A stretch of DNA of 64,000 nucleotides from Lentisphaerae bacterium GWF2_45_14 (GTDB lineage Bacteria > Verrucomicrobiota > Lentisphaeria > Victivallales > GWF2-45-14), in assembly GCA_001804785.1 (NCBI GenBank), contig MHBG01000111.1, positions 1 through 64,000 on the forward strand, given 5' to 3'. The notes under the pieces were generated by a model. The model was not told the origin of the DNA. It searched no databases and saw only the letters and a program-made list of their open reading frames with translations. Of the stretch, positions 34,828 to 43,304 are shown piece by piece. How positions within the stretch are numbered: the first letter of the stretch is position 1; every line of letters starts with the position of its first letter. A program made the translations under genes and the position numbers.

Positions 34828-37470
34828 ATGGCTCAGCGAGACTCACTACATGGTGCAATGCCGGAATTTACTGTTCCGTCCTACTTGCTTCTTCGCAAAT
34901 GGACTGACGCTGCGTCAAATGCCGACAACCCGGAGTCTCTTGTGAGAGGTCTTTGCGGGGCAGTCATCGGGGCCGGAATATTCGATTCCGTCTGTGTAAA
35001 TGTTATCCTGCAAGAAAAAGCGCTAAGAGGTTTTATGTCTCATGGGCGCGAATTTGATTTTGAGACGATTAGCGGCATGCCGGAAGACAGTTCCTGCTGG
35101 GCATTACATGAAAAAAAGGCAATTCCAAGACCAATTGTTCTGGCCCAGCCGATTCCATGCAAATGCGAGAAGCTGAGGACGAGAAACGAAATCGGAAGCA
35201 TGATGTCCCTGCCGCTTGTCATTGAGGGAAGAAGAATCGGAAGCCTGAGCGTTATGTCGCCCCAGAGTAATTGCTTCAATTCTGACATGGCTTCTCTGTT
35301 GGAGCGACTTGGAGCGGCATTCGGTCAAATCATAAGAAACGTTGCGCAAGGAGAATCTGCGGGCGGCTCAAAGGAATACGAAAAAACACTCAAGCTGATG
35401 TTGAGTACCGCTTGCGATGGAACATGGGAATGGGAACCTGAAAGCGAAAGGCTCTCCATTGATCAGAGGGCTGCCTGGATGTTTGGGAAAATAAAAGCCA
35501 AGTCCGTTCCCTGCGAATTGAGCTGGAAAGATATTATACCAGAATGCGAATATGATCTTTTTCGTGGCGCAATAAGGCATCATATGGAGGGGGAAACGAA
35601 GTTTTTCGACTATCGTTTCACTGTTGAAAATCTTGACAGGAGTTCGTTTATCTTAATAAGAGGCGTCTCTCAGAAATCCAAAGACACGACCCACACGCTT
35701 GTAGGTTCATTTAAAGATATTACCGAGAAAAAGGAAAATGAGCAGCGGCTCATTTATGAAAGGCGACAGTTCGAAAAAGCAATCAGCGAGAAAAATAACC
35801 AGCTTTTCGTTTCAGGCGTAAATCTCAAGCATGAAATAAATCTCCGCTTCAAAACCCAGGAAGAACTTCTAAAGAGCGAAAAGAAGTTCAGAACAATTGC
35901 GGAAACAAGTCCAATCGCGCTGATTATAATCCGCTTCAAGGACGGGAATGTCCTCTTCTCGAACCCCAAGGCGGTCAGTCTTTTTAATGCGAATGACGCT
36001 AAATCGGAGTCTTTCTTCAAATTTGTTAGTAATCCCAGTGAGATGAAAAAAGTCTACCGGAAGCTCTTGAAGTTTCGCCACCTGGACAACTATGAGATAA
36101 GTCTCAACAGGCAGGGAAGCGGATCTTTTTCCGCATGCGTATCAATGCAGCTGGGATATTATGACGATGTCGAGGCGGTGTTTGTCGGGGTAATGGATGT
36201 TTCCGAGCAGAAAACCACATCTGGCAACCTTGTCAAGGCGATTTCCGAGTTCGAAGAGGAAATAGTTGCCAGAAAGAAAGCGGAAAAGGCTCTGAAAGAA
36301 AGCGAAAAACGCTACCGGATGCTCTCTGAGTCAATACAGGTCGGGATATGGCAGCTGGATCATAAAGGTTTAATAAAGTACATAAACCCGAAAATGGCTG
36401 AGATGCTTGAAACTGAAAATGCGGAAGATATCATCGGTAAAGCGTTTGAATCATATATTTCTGAAGAGACAATAAAGACGGTGGATTTCGATGCTTTTCA
36501 ACAGACAGGCGGATTATACTCAAGTTACGAAGCTGAACTTTTAGGGGAAAAAGGTGTAAGGCGCAACGTGATTGCGACAGGGATTGGACTCTTCTCCGAA
36601 AAAGGGAAATTTAAATATTATATAGAGACCTTTACCGATATAACAGAGCGGAAAAATGCAGAAAAAAAAGCCCAGATGCATCATCAGCAGCTTATGCAGG
36701 CTGACAAAATGGCCTCTCTTGGCATACTTGTCGCGAGTGTGGCCCACGAAATAAACAACCCTACTAATTTCATAACCCTTAACGCTCCGATAATAAAAGA
36801 CTCATGGCTAAGCATTCGGCCAATTACTGAAGAATACTTTAAACAGAACGGGGATTTCTCCATCGGCGGTCTGCATTATTCAGAAATGAGAGATTCTCTC
36901 TCGCAGCTTATTGACGGAATGATAGAGGGTGCCGACAGGATATGCGATATCACAAACTCTCTCAAGGATTATGCGCGACAGGAACCTGATTCCAAAATGA
37001 ACGAAAAGGTTGAACTTAACCTTTCTGTCCAAAAAGCAATCGCACTCCTTTCAAATATGATTAAGAACTCGACTTCCCATCTTGAGGTAACCTATTCAGA
37101 TGAGCAGCTTTGCTGTATAGGGAGTCGTCAAAAAATCGAGCAGGTCATCGTAAACTTGGTACAGAACGCGTGTCAAGCCCTTCCACGTCCGGAAAAGGCA
37201 GTCAGGATAAGGGTAGGCAGAGAGGATTCCGTGGGCATGATAAGTGTTGAAGACGAAGGGATAGGCATACCGGAAGAAAATATGCCTTATCTCCTGGATC
37301 CGTTTTTCACAACTAAACGTGATGTCGGCGGGACTGGCCTCGGCCTTCCCATAGCAGCCGGAATAATAAAGGAACACGCCGGCAGGATACAGATAGACTC
37401 AAAAGAAGGTAATGGTACTGTCGTAAAAGTATATTTTCCCTTATACGAGTATGACCAGGGCCAGCTCTGA
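34828..37470 (+). CDS. soluble sensor histidine kinase with GAF and three PAS domains
   Basis: The 880-residue kinase has no membrane helix, so it is cytoplasmic. A GAF domain (about 20-175) is followed by three PAS-type modules (about 190-300, 350-470 and 495-615), linked by coiled coil. HisKA has phosphoacceptor His640 in SVAHEINNP, the NtrB-like subclass. The ATPase domain contains EDEGIGIP and GGTGLGLP. There is no receiver domain. It is convergent with the receiver-Ser/Thr-kinase gene at 37491, whose receiver is a plausible partner; this pairing is inferred from position. A GGGGAGGAGG site precedes the ATG. Confidence 0.94.
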   Translation: MAQRDSLHGAMPEFTVPSYLLLRKWTDAASNADNPESLVRGLCGAVIGAGIFDSVCVNVILQEKALRGFMSHGREFDFETISGMPEDSSCWALHEKKAIPRPIVLAQPIPCKCEKLRTRNEIGSMMSLPLVIEGRRIGSLSVMSPQSNCFNSDMASLLERLGAAFGQIIRNVAQGESAGGSKEYEKTLKLMLSTACDGTWEWEPESERLSIDQRAAWMFGKIKAKSVPCELSWKDIIPECEYDLFRGAIRHHMEGETKFFDYRFTVENLDRSSFILIRGVSQKSKDTTHTLVGSFKDITEKKENEQRLIYERRQFEKAISEKNNQLFVSGVNLKHEINLRFKTQEELLKSEKKFRTIAETSPIALIIIRFKDGNVLFSNPKAVSLFNANDAKSESFFKFVSNPSEMKKVYRKLLKFRHLDNYEISLNRQGSGSFSACVSMQLGYYDDVEAVFVGVMDVSEQKTTSGNLVKAISEFEEEIVARKKAEKALKESEKRYRMLSESIQVGIWQLDHKGLIKYINPKMAEMLETENAEDIIGKAFESYISEETIKTVDFDAFQQTGGLYSSYEAELLGEKGVRRNVIATGIGLFSEKGKFKYYIETFTDITERKNAEKKAQMHHQQLMQADKMASLGILVASVAHEINNPTNFITLNAPIIKDSWLSIRPITEEYFKQNGDFSIGGLHYSEMRDSLSQLIDGMIEGADRICDITNSLKDYARQEPDSKMNEKVELNLSVQKAIALLSNMIKNSTSHLEVTYSDEQLCCIGSRQKIEQVIVNLVQNACQALPRPEKAVRIRVGREDSVGMISVEDEGIGIPEENMPYLLDPFFTTKRDVGGTGLGLPIAAGIIKEHAGRIQIDSKEGNGTVVKVYFPLYEYDQGQL

Positions 37471-37490
37471 GTCTGTGCAGAATTGCCGAC

Positions 37491-38816
37491 TCAGTTCCAG
37501 ACGGAGTCTATAAGTTCCCTATGTCCGGCCTCGCGCGCGCCGGAGTCGAGGAGCGAAAGGAGCTCCGCGGCGGTGAGCCTTTTTCTATGGTCTTTTAAAA
37601 GCATTCCTCCGATAGCATCTTCAATCTCCGGAGGAATGTTGTTTATAATCATTCTTGGTCTGGGCGGCTTGTCGTTTTTGATGGACGCAATTATTTCCGC
37701 AATATTTTCTCCGTAAAAGGGTCTTATTCCTGTAATAAGTTCGTAAACGAGCACGCCTGCGGCGAAGATATCGACCGGCGCCCCGATTTTCTCAAAAGAA
37801 CTGAAGCATTCCGGGGCCATGTAGGCGGGGGAACCTCTGAGATTTTCCGTCTCCGTGTAATTCTGTGCGATAAGCGTTGATATTCCGAAATCGGTGACTT
37901 TAATCGATCTGGTATCGCGGTCAAGGATGATATTGGCGGGCTTTATATCGCGATGAAGTAGACCGGCCGTATGAATGGCAGAGAGCGCCGAGACTATTTC
38001 CCTTACTATTCTATATTTTTCTTCGGCAGAAAGTTTTCCGCTTCCTATGTAATGAGCGAGAGAACGGCCGGGGACATATTCAGTGACCATGTAAGGACTG
38101 TTTTTCTGGTTGACCGCATCGCTGTACTCGTGTATCCTTATTACATTCGGGTGCCTTATCCCGGAGGCACTGTGTACTACCCTCTGGAACTTTTTCATTA
38201 TTGACTCAAGGTCTTCCGGTCTATCCAGTTTGTGAAAAATCTTCATGACGTAGTAGGCTGAATTCTTTTCCACGAGCATTACATCACAGATGCTGCCGCC
38301 GTGAAGGTCTTTGATATATTTATAACCGTGGAAGCTGTTTCCCATCGAGATGTTCTGAGTGGCGGTGTGCTCTAGTTCATCCATTATCTTCTTGTTTCTT
38401 GATCTTATGGCATCTCTGACTTTCTGGATCATTTTGTCGTTGTCAAACGGTTTAGCGAGGTAATCGAAGGCGCCTTCTTTGACGACATCCACAGCCGCTT
38501 CGATATTGGGACTGCCGGTCATGACTATAAGTTCGGTATATTCAATGTCTTTGTGGAGGTTATGGAAAAATTCCACCCCGCTCATGTCGGGCATTCCTAC
38601 ATCAATCATTATGAGGGAATACTTTTTTGACGAGATTTTGCGGAAGGCATCAGCACAGGAAAATACAGATTCGACATGATAGCGCTGCATTGTAAGAATC
38701 TTTTTCAGAAAAGAACTGAAATCCGGGTCATCGTCGACAATCAGTATTGATTCGACGAACTCCCGCCTGTCCATATTTTTTGAGTCCGTACCATTCTTCA
38801 ATATAAGACTACTCAT
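37491..38816 (-). CDS. receiver domain fused to Ser/Thr protein kinase
   Basis: The 441-residue protein joins a CheY-like receiver (about 20-140; SILIVDDDPDF, phosphoacceptor Asp in MIDVGMPDMSG, Lys in YLAKPFDND) to a eukaryotic-type kinase domain (about 165-430). The kinase has MKIF (ATP Lys), HRDIKPANIIL, TDFGIS and GSPAYMAPE. The glycine loop is degenerate (DLHGGSICDV replaces GxGxxG). The ORF runs to 38885, but ATG 38816 with an AAGAAAG site is the likely start. Such fusions let a histidine kinase control protein Ser/Thr phosphorylation. It is convergent with the sensor kinase at 34828. Confidence 0.9.
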   Translation of the reverse strand: MSSLILKNGTDSKNMDRREFVESILIVDDDPDFSSFLKKILTMQRYHVESVFSCADAFRKISSKKYSLIMIDVGMPDMSGVEFFHNLHKDIEYTELIVMTGSPNIEAAVDVVKEGAFDYLAKPFDNDKMIQKVRDAIRSRNKKIMDELEHTATQNISMGNSFHGYKYIKDLHGGSICDVMLVEKNSAYYVMKIFHKLDRPEDLESIMKKFQRVVHSASGIRHPNVIRIHEYSDAVNQKNSPYMVTEYVPGRSLAHYIGSGKLSAEEKYRIVREIVSALSAIHTAGLLHRDIKPANIILDRDTRSIKVTDFGISTLIAQNYTETENLRGSPAYMAPECFSSFEKIGAPVDIFAAGVLVYELITGIRPFYGENIAEIIASIKNDKPPRPRMIINNIPPEIEDAIGGMLLKDHRKRLTAAELLSLLDSGAREAGHRELIDSVWN

Positions 38817-38998
38817 CTTTTCTTTCTTACAAGTTTGCGCAAACCGATATGTCACGACATAGGTATTATAATGTTTTTTTTGCAAATTTCAGAAAAAATT
38901 TCAGATTTAATGGAATTTTATGATAATTACTGAAAGCACGAGCGTTGATTTATGTATGACTCTGAAATATTATTCTTTCAAAAATAAGGAATGCGTCA

Positions 38999-40795
38999 AT
39001 GTTTATTTCAAAGATTCTCTGTAATGGCAAGAGAACAAGTAAAACTCTCACACTGGCGGTTTCGGAGTTAAAAAAACTCGCAGCCGACTGTGGAATCAAT
39101 TCCAAAAAAATTATCAGCGCGGAGTTCAGGCATTGTCCTGAGGCAGAGGGGTATTCCGCAAGAGTAGAAAGTAAAAAGCTGATTTTTGGGTACATGCAGG
39201 AAATTGACGCTCTTTATGCAGTATATGATTTTGCTTCGGACTATCTGGGATACTGTTTCTGGGGGCCGGGGAAGAGCGTCCTTGCTCCGGCAAGCGCCCT
39301 GAAGATAGAAGACGGTTTGCTTTTCGGCCCCAGAAAACCACTTATCAAAAGACGGGGCTTTATTCAGGAATTTCCATTCAATAAAGACAGCCGCATCCTA
39401 GCGGACTGGATGGCGAAAAATAAGTTGAACTACCTTCTTGTCTGGATGAAATACTATGACAAAATGAGTCCGCAGCTTAAGCAATATTTTAATGTCAGGG
39501 GAATTGAGATTGAGAGCGGCCATCACAATTTCAGCTATTGGATACCGGGAGAAAAGTATGCCCGTAGTAATCCTGACTTTTTCGCTATGAAGGATGGAGA
39601 GAGGATTAAACCGTCTCCAGGCAAAAGCGAACTGCTTCTCAGTGAGCAGCTTTGCACTACCAATCCTGAGTTACGCCGAGAAATCGTAAAGCGCATGGCC
39701 GAATACCGTAAAAATAATCCCGAAGTAAAAACACTTTCGCTGATACCCAATGACGGCTTTGGCTGGTGTGAGTGCGAAAAGTGTTCAAAATTCTATGACA
39801 AGAACAAGAAAGGCGGGTTCTACAGCGTATCCGAACATGTGTACAAGGCTGGCCGGATATACCACGATATGGTTGCCGATGTCGCAAGTCAGCTCAGTGA
39901 AAAAAGTTCGGGCACTAACCTCACGTTGTGTGCGTATGTTAACTACTGCGCGCCATCTCCAGGTTTCAAGCTTAAGGAAAATATGGCTGTGCACTTTGCC
40001 CCTTACTGGCGCTGCATCAATCACAGTGTCGGTGAAAAAAGCTGCTATACCAATAGTTCCTATCTTAAAGACCTCAAGGCTTGGCTTGCGGCAAAAAAAG
40101 GGGGCGAAGTCAATATATATGAGTATTATATGGGCGTGAACTTATATCTCTCGCTTCCTATGGTTCATCATGAACAAATTTTTGAGGAGGCAGCCCTTTA
40201 CCACAAGTTGGGCGTTGACGGCCTCCTTACGCAGTTTCATCTGCCTCACTGGACAGCCTATGGTCTTAATTTTTATATGATGGCCAAAGCCTGTTGGAAC
40301 TCCGATTCCGGAAAGCAAGAAATTGATGCCGCTTTTAATAAGATATTCGGTGCGAAAGCATCCGATGCGAAAAAATTCTACCGGATGCTGAGAAAGCTTC
40401 AGGAGAGCGCCGGAAAATGCCTGATACCGTATCCGAGGGCTTTGCTTCTCAGGACAAAGGCTTCCGATTACAGAAAAATCCACGACGCGGCAAAAAAACT
40501 TGCCGCGGGATTCCCTGAAGGTTCTCTGCCCGCAGAGCTTCCATTCTGGACCGAATATCTTCTGAAATTCAAGACACTTTTTGACGATTATCACAATGCG
40601 AAGGCTGGGGAAAAGGAAATAGAAGCTTTTATTCGCTGGTGTAAAAAGCTTAAACACAGCGTGCTGGTGGAAGGAAAACTTGATTATCTTTTCGGAGCCT
40701 GGCTTGAATGTTTAAAGAGCAATAAGGAATGGCTGCATTTCAATCTCGACTGGGAGGATGACTACATCCGCCGTCACGACAAGTCGCTTAACTGA
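38999..40795 (+). CDS. DUF4838-type putative glycoside hydrolase
   Basis: The 598-residue protein resembles the DUF4838 family, which is related to alpha-glucuronidases and GH20-like enzymes and is abundant in glycan-degrading PVC and Bacteroidetes members. Supporting segments are an N-terminal GH67/GH20 N-domain-like region, DSRILADWMAKNKLNYLLVW, SLIPNDGFGWCECEKCSKFY, and a WTAYGLNFYMMAKACWN barrel end. The WCxCxxC cysteine group is typical of these proteins. No signal peptide is visible, so it may act on imported oligosaccharides. AAGGAA precedes the start. The gene precedes the IclR regulator and FAD oxidoreductase. Confidence 0.82.
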   Translation: MFISKILCNGKRTSKTLTLAVSELKKLAADCGINSKKIISAEFRHCPEAEGYSARVESKKLIFGYMQEIDALYAVYDFASDYLGYCFWGPGKSVLAPASALKIEDGLLFGPRKPLIKRRGFIQEFPFNKDSRILADWMAKNKLNYLLVWMKYYDKMSPQLKQYFNVRGIEIESGHHNFSYWIPGEKYARSNPDFFAMKDGERIKPSPGKSELLLSEQLCTTNPELRREIVKRMAEYRKNNPEVKTLSLIPNDGFGWCECEKCSKFYDKNKKGGFYSVSEHVYKAGRIYHDMVADVASQLSEKSSGTNLTLCAYVNYCAPSPGFKLKENMAVHFAPYWRCINHSVGEKSCYTNSSYLKDLKAWLAAKKGGEVNIYEYYMGVNLYLSLPMVHHEQIFEEAALYHKLGVDGLLTQFHLPHWTAYGLNFYMMAKACWNSDSGKQEIDAAFNKIFGAKASDAKKFYRMLRKLQESAGKCLIPYPRALLLRTKASDYRKIHDAAKKLAAGFPEGSLPAELPFWTEYLLKFKTLFDDYHNAKAGEKEIEAFIRWCKKLKHSVLVEGKLDYLFGAWLECLKSNKEWLHFNLDWEDDYIRRHDKSLN

Positions 40796-40813
40796 ATAAT
40801 TCTTTTTACGCCC

Positions 40814-40847
40814 TTGATAAATTTCTTTTAATTGCTATAATAGCAAT
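40814..40847 (+). promoter_or_regulatory. promoter and palindromic operator of iclR-type gene; leaderless arrangement
   Basis: TTGATA (40814-40819) and TATAAT (40836-40841) are 16 nt apart. A palindrome ATTGCTA-TAA-TAGCAAT (40831-40847) covers the -10 and ends directly before the ATG at 40848. The expected transcription start, about 7 nt after the -10, falls on the start codon, and there is no ribosome site. The palindrome is well placed for autorepression. Confidence 0.65.
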
Positions 40848-41570
40848 ATGAAAAAACTGCCAGCACAACCAGTTTCAGGATTGATGGATGGGCTTGAGGT
40901 CCTTCGCGAACTGACGATATCCGCCAGTCCCGTATCCTGCAAGCATATTTCGGAAAAGCTGGGATTCGAACTGACCAGGGTCAACAGGATACTTAAGACC
41001 CTTGACTATATGGGCCTCGCCTGCAGGGGGCCGTCAAGGCGCTATCTGCCCGGTCCGGGCATCCACGTTCTTGCCATACAGAGCATGATTGGATCCGGAC
41101 TGCTGAAGCGCGCTCTGCCTGTTCTGGAGGAACTCCGAAAATATAAACTTACCATAGCACTCGGCGTCCTGTGGCGCGATTCGGTATCGTATCTGTACCA
41201 CAATGACCTGTCAAGGTTCAATGCCTATGATGCCATAGGCCGTCTTGCCGTTCATCCGGCTGGGGCTTCAAGCATTGGAATCGCACTCCTTTCAGAACTT
41301 GAGGATTCAGAAATACGTCAGATATACGAGGGGCAGGAGATAGCGCAGCCCATCGGCAGTCTCGAATCTCTTTTTAAGGAGATATATAAATCCAGAGAGA
41401 ACGGATTTTCGAGCATAATGAATGCTAAGGGAAATCTTTCATTAGCGGTCAAGCTGGGAAATCCGGCATATGCGGGCATCGCGCTTTCTGGTATCGCTTC
41501 GGACGAAGACATAACCAAGTATATTAAAATACTTAATGAATCGGTGGATAAAATAGGGGCAGTCAAGTAA
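40848..41570 (+). CDS. IclR-family transcriptional regulator
   Basis: The 240-residue protein has an N-terminal winged helix (about 12-70; GLEVLRELTISASPVSCKHI, GFELTRVNRILKTLDYMGL) and the C-terminal effector-binding GAF-like domain of IclR proteins (ALPVLEELRKY, RLAVHPAGASSIGIALL, GNLSLAVKLGNP). It likely controls the adjacent FAD oxidoreductase and perhaps the DUF4838 gene. ATG 40848 has no ribosome site and coincides with the predicted transcript start. An internal ATG at 40884 with AGGA upstream is an alternative. The oxidoreductase ATG follows its TAA with no gap. Confidence 0.9.
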   Translation: MKKLPAQPVSGLMDGLEVLRELTISASPVSCKHISEKLGFELTRVNRILKTLDYMGLACRGPSRRYLPGPGIHVLAIQSMIGSGLLKRALPVLEELRKYKLTIALGVLWRDSVSYLYHNDLSRFNAYDAIGRLAVHPAGASSIGIALLSELEDSEIRQIYEGQEIAQPIGSLESLFKEIYKSRENGFSSIMNAKGNLSLAVKLGNPAYAGIALSGIASDEDITKYIKILNESVDKIGAVK

Positions 41571-43295
41571 ATGAAAACGGACAATCACAGGGTTGATTTT
41601 TGTGTTGTAGGCGGCGGACTTGCGGGCTTGTGCGCGGCGGTGTCATGCGCAAGGAAAGGTTTGAAGGTCGTACTGATGCATGACCGCCCCGTACTTGGAG
41701 GAAACGCCTCAAGCGAAATAAGGATGTGGGTCTGTGGAGCACACGGCGAAAATATGCGTGAAACCGGGATTATAGAAGAAATCCAGATGGAAAACCTTTA
41801 CCGCAATAACTATCCGAGCTATGCAGTGTGGGACAGCATACTTTATGAAAAGGCCGCCTTTCAGGAAAATCTTACGTTGCTTCTCAACTGTTCATGCAAT
41901 GACGCAGTCGTAAAGGATTCGCATATTGTCTCCATAAAGGGCTGGCAGCTTACCACCGAAACATGGCACATTGTCGAGGCCGATTATTTTGCGGACTGTT
42001 CCGGCGATAGTATTCTCGCCCCTCTTTCGGGCGCTCTTTTCCGCTACGGACGCGAGGCCTGTGGCGAATTTAATGAATCAATCGCCCCTGAAAAAGCCGA
42101 TGATAAAACAATGGGCATGAGCTGCCTGCTTCAGGCCCGGGAGACGGACAGCGCTCAGAAATTCATTCCTCCTTCGTGGGCGTATAAATTTGAAAATGAT
42201 GAAAAACTGGCAAACCGCCGTCATTTGCTCTCGGGCTATGAAAACTTCTGGTGGCTTGAAGTTGGCGGGGAAATCGACAGCATCCACGGCGCGGAGATTA
42301 ACCGCGGTGAACTTCTCAAAATAGGCTTCGGTATCTGGGATCATATAAAAAATCATGGCGATCACGGTGCCGAAAACTGGGTGCTCGAATGGACCGGATT
42401 CCTCCCAGGCAAACGCGAGAGCCGACGTTATGTCGGCGATTATATATTGACTCAGAACGATGTGCGTGCCGAAGGCCGTTTTGACGATATCATCGCCTAT
42501 GGCGGCTGGTCTATGGACGATCATAATCCGGCCGGGTTTTACCATCCCGGCGAACCTACGATCTTTCACCCTTCGCCATCTCCCTATGGCATCCCATACC
42601 GTTCGGTCTACTCTAAAAATATCGAAAACCTTTTCTTCGCGGGGAGAAATATCAGCGCGACGCATTCGGCAATGAGCTCAACGAGAGTAATGTCAACCTG
42701 CGCAATCCTCGGACAAGCCATCGGTACGGCTGCCGCGATTGCCGCGAAAAATTCCCTCTCACCTCGCGGGGTATACGAACAGAAAATCGGAGAGCTTAAA
42801 CAGTCTCTTATGGAAGATGACTGCTATCTGCCCTGGAACTTTCGAAATATTAGTAAACTTAGTTCGGAAGCGAAACTTTCCGCCTCAAACGGCAATCCAG
42901 AGATGCTTAGGAACGGGGTTGACCGCCCCGTTGAAAATGAAATGAATTCATGGCAGGCAGCACCGGGCGACTTTGTCGAGTTCCGCTTTGATTCTCCGAA
43001 AAAGATTGAGAAAATGAGGTTCGTTTTCGATAGTAATCTTAAGGTGCGCCTATTGAATATGCCTGCTCTCCGCAAGCGCGAGGGATGGTCATTTAAAACA
43101 CCGGAAACCCTCGTGTCGGACTTCCATATTGAGGTCTTTGAGAACAATAAATGGCGCAAAGCCCTTATCGTAAAGGACAATCATCAGCGGCTCCTGAAAA
43201 TAGAAACCAGCTTCGAGGCGGAAGCCCTGAGATTTGTTCTCGACAAAACTCACGGCAGCGAAAAGGTGAACATCTTCGCGATAGATATTCAGTAA
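41571..43295 (+). CDS. FAD-dependent oxidoreductase
   Basis: The 574-residue protein belongs to the FAD_oxidored type. The dinucleotide-binding motif is CVVGGGLAGLCAAVSCARKG, followed by DRPVLGGNASSEIRMW. Further marks are ADYFADCSGDSILAPLSGA, an FAD-site segment near FFAGRNISATHSAMSSTRV and a C-terminal beta-sandwich-like tail of about 130 residues. Such proteins are frequent beside sugar-degradation genes in Lentisphaerota-type bacteria; substrates are mostly unknown. Its ATG directly abuts the stop of the IclR gene with no clear ribosome site, so translation is probably coupled. It is convergent with the ketoacyl synthase gene. Confidence 0.87.
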   Translation: MKTDNHRVDFCVVGGGLAGLCAAVSCARKGLKVVLMHDRPVLGGNASSEIRMWVCGAHGENMRETGIIEEIQMENLYRNNYPSYAVWDSILYEKAAFQENLTLLLNCSCNDAVVKDSHIVSIKGWQLTTETWHIVEADYFADCSGDSILAPLSGALFRYGREACGEFNESIAPEKADDKTMGMSCLLQARETDSAQKFIPPSWAYKFENDEKLANRRHLLSGYENFWWLEVGGEIDSIHGAEINRGELLKIGFGIWDHIKNHGDHGAENWVLEWTGFLPGKRESRRYVGDYILTQNDVRAEGRFDDIIAYGGWSMDDHNPAGFYHPGEPTIFHPSPSPYGIPYRSVYSKNIENLFFAGRNISATHSAMSSTRVMSTCAILGQAIGTAAAIAAKNSLSPRGVYEQKIGELKQSLMEDDCYLPWNFRNISKLSSEAKLSASNGNPEMLRNGVDRPVENEMNSWQAAPGDFVEFRFDSPKKIEKMRFVFDSNLKVRLLNMPALRKREGWSFKTPETLVSDFHIEVFENNKWRKALIVKDNHQRLLKIETSFEAEALRFVLDKTHGSEKVNIFAIDIQ

Positions 43296-43304
43296 GTCAA
43301 AAGC

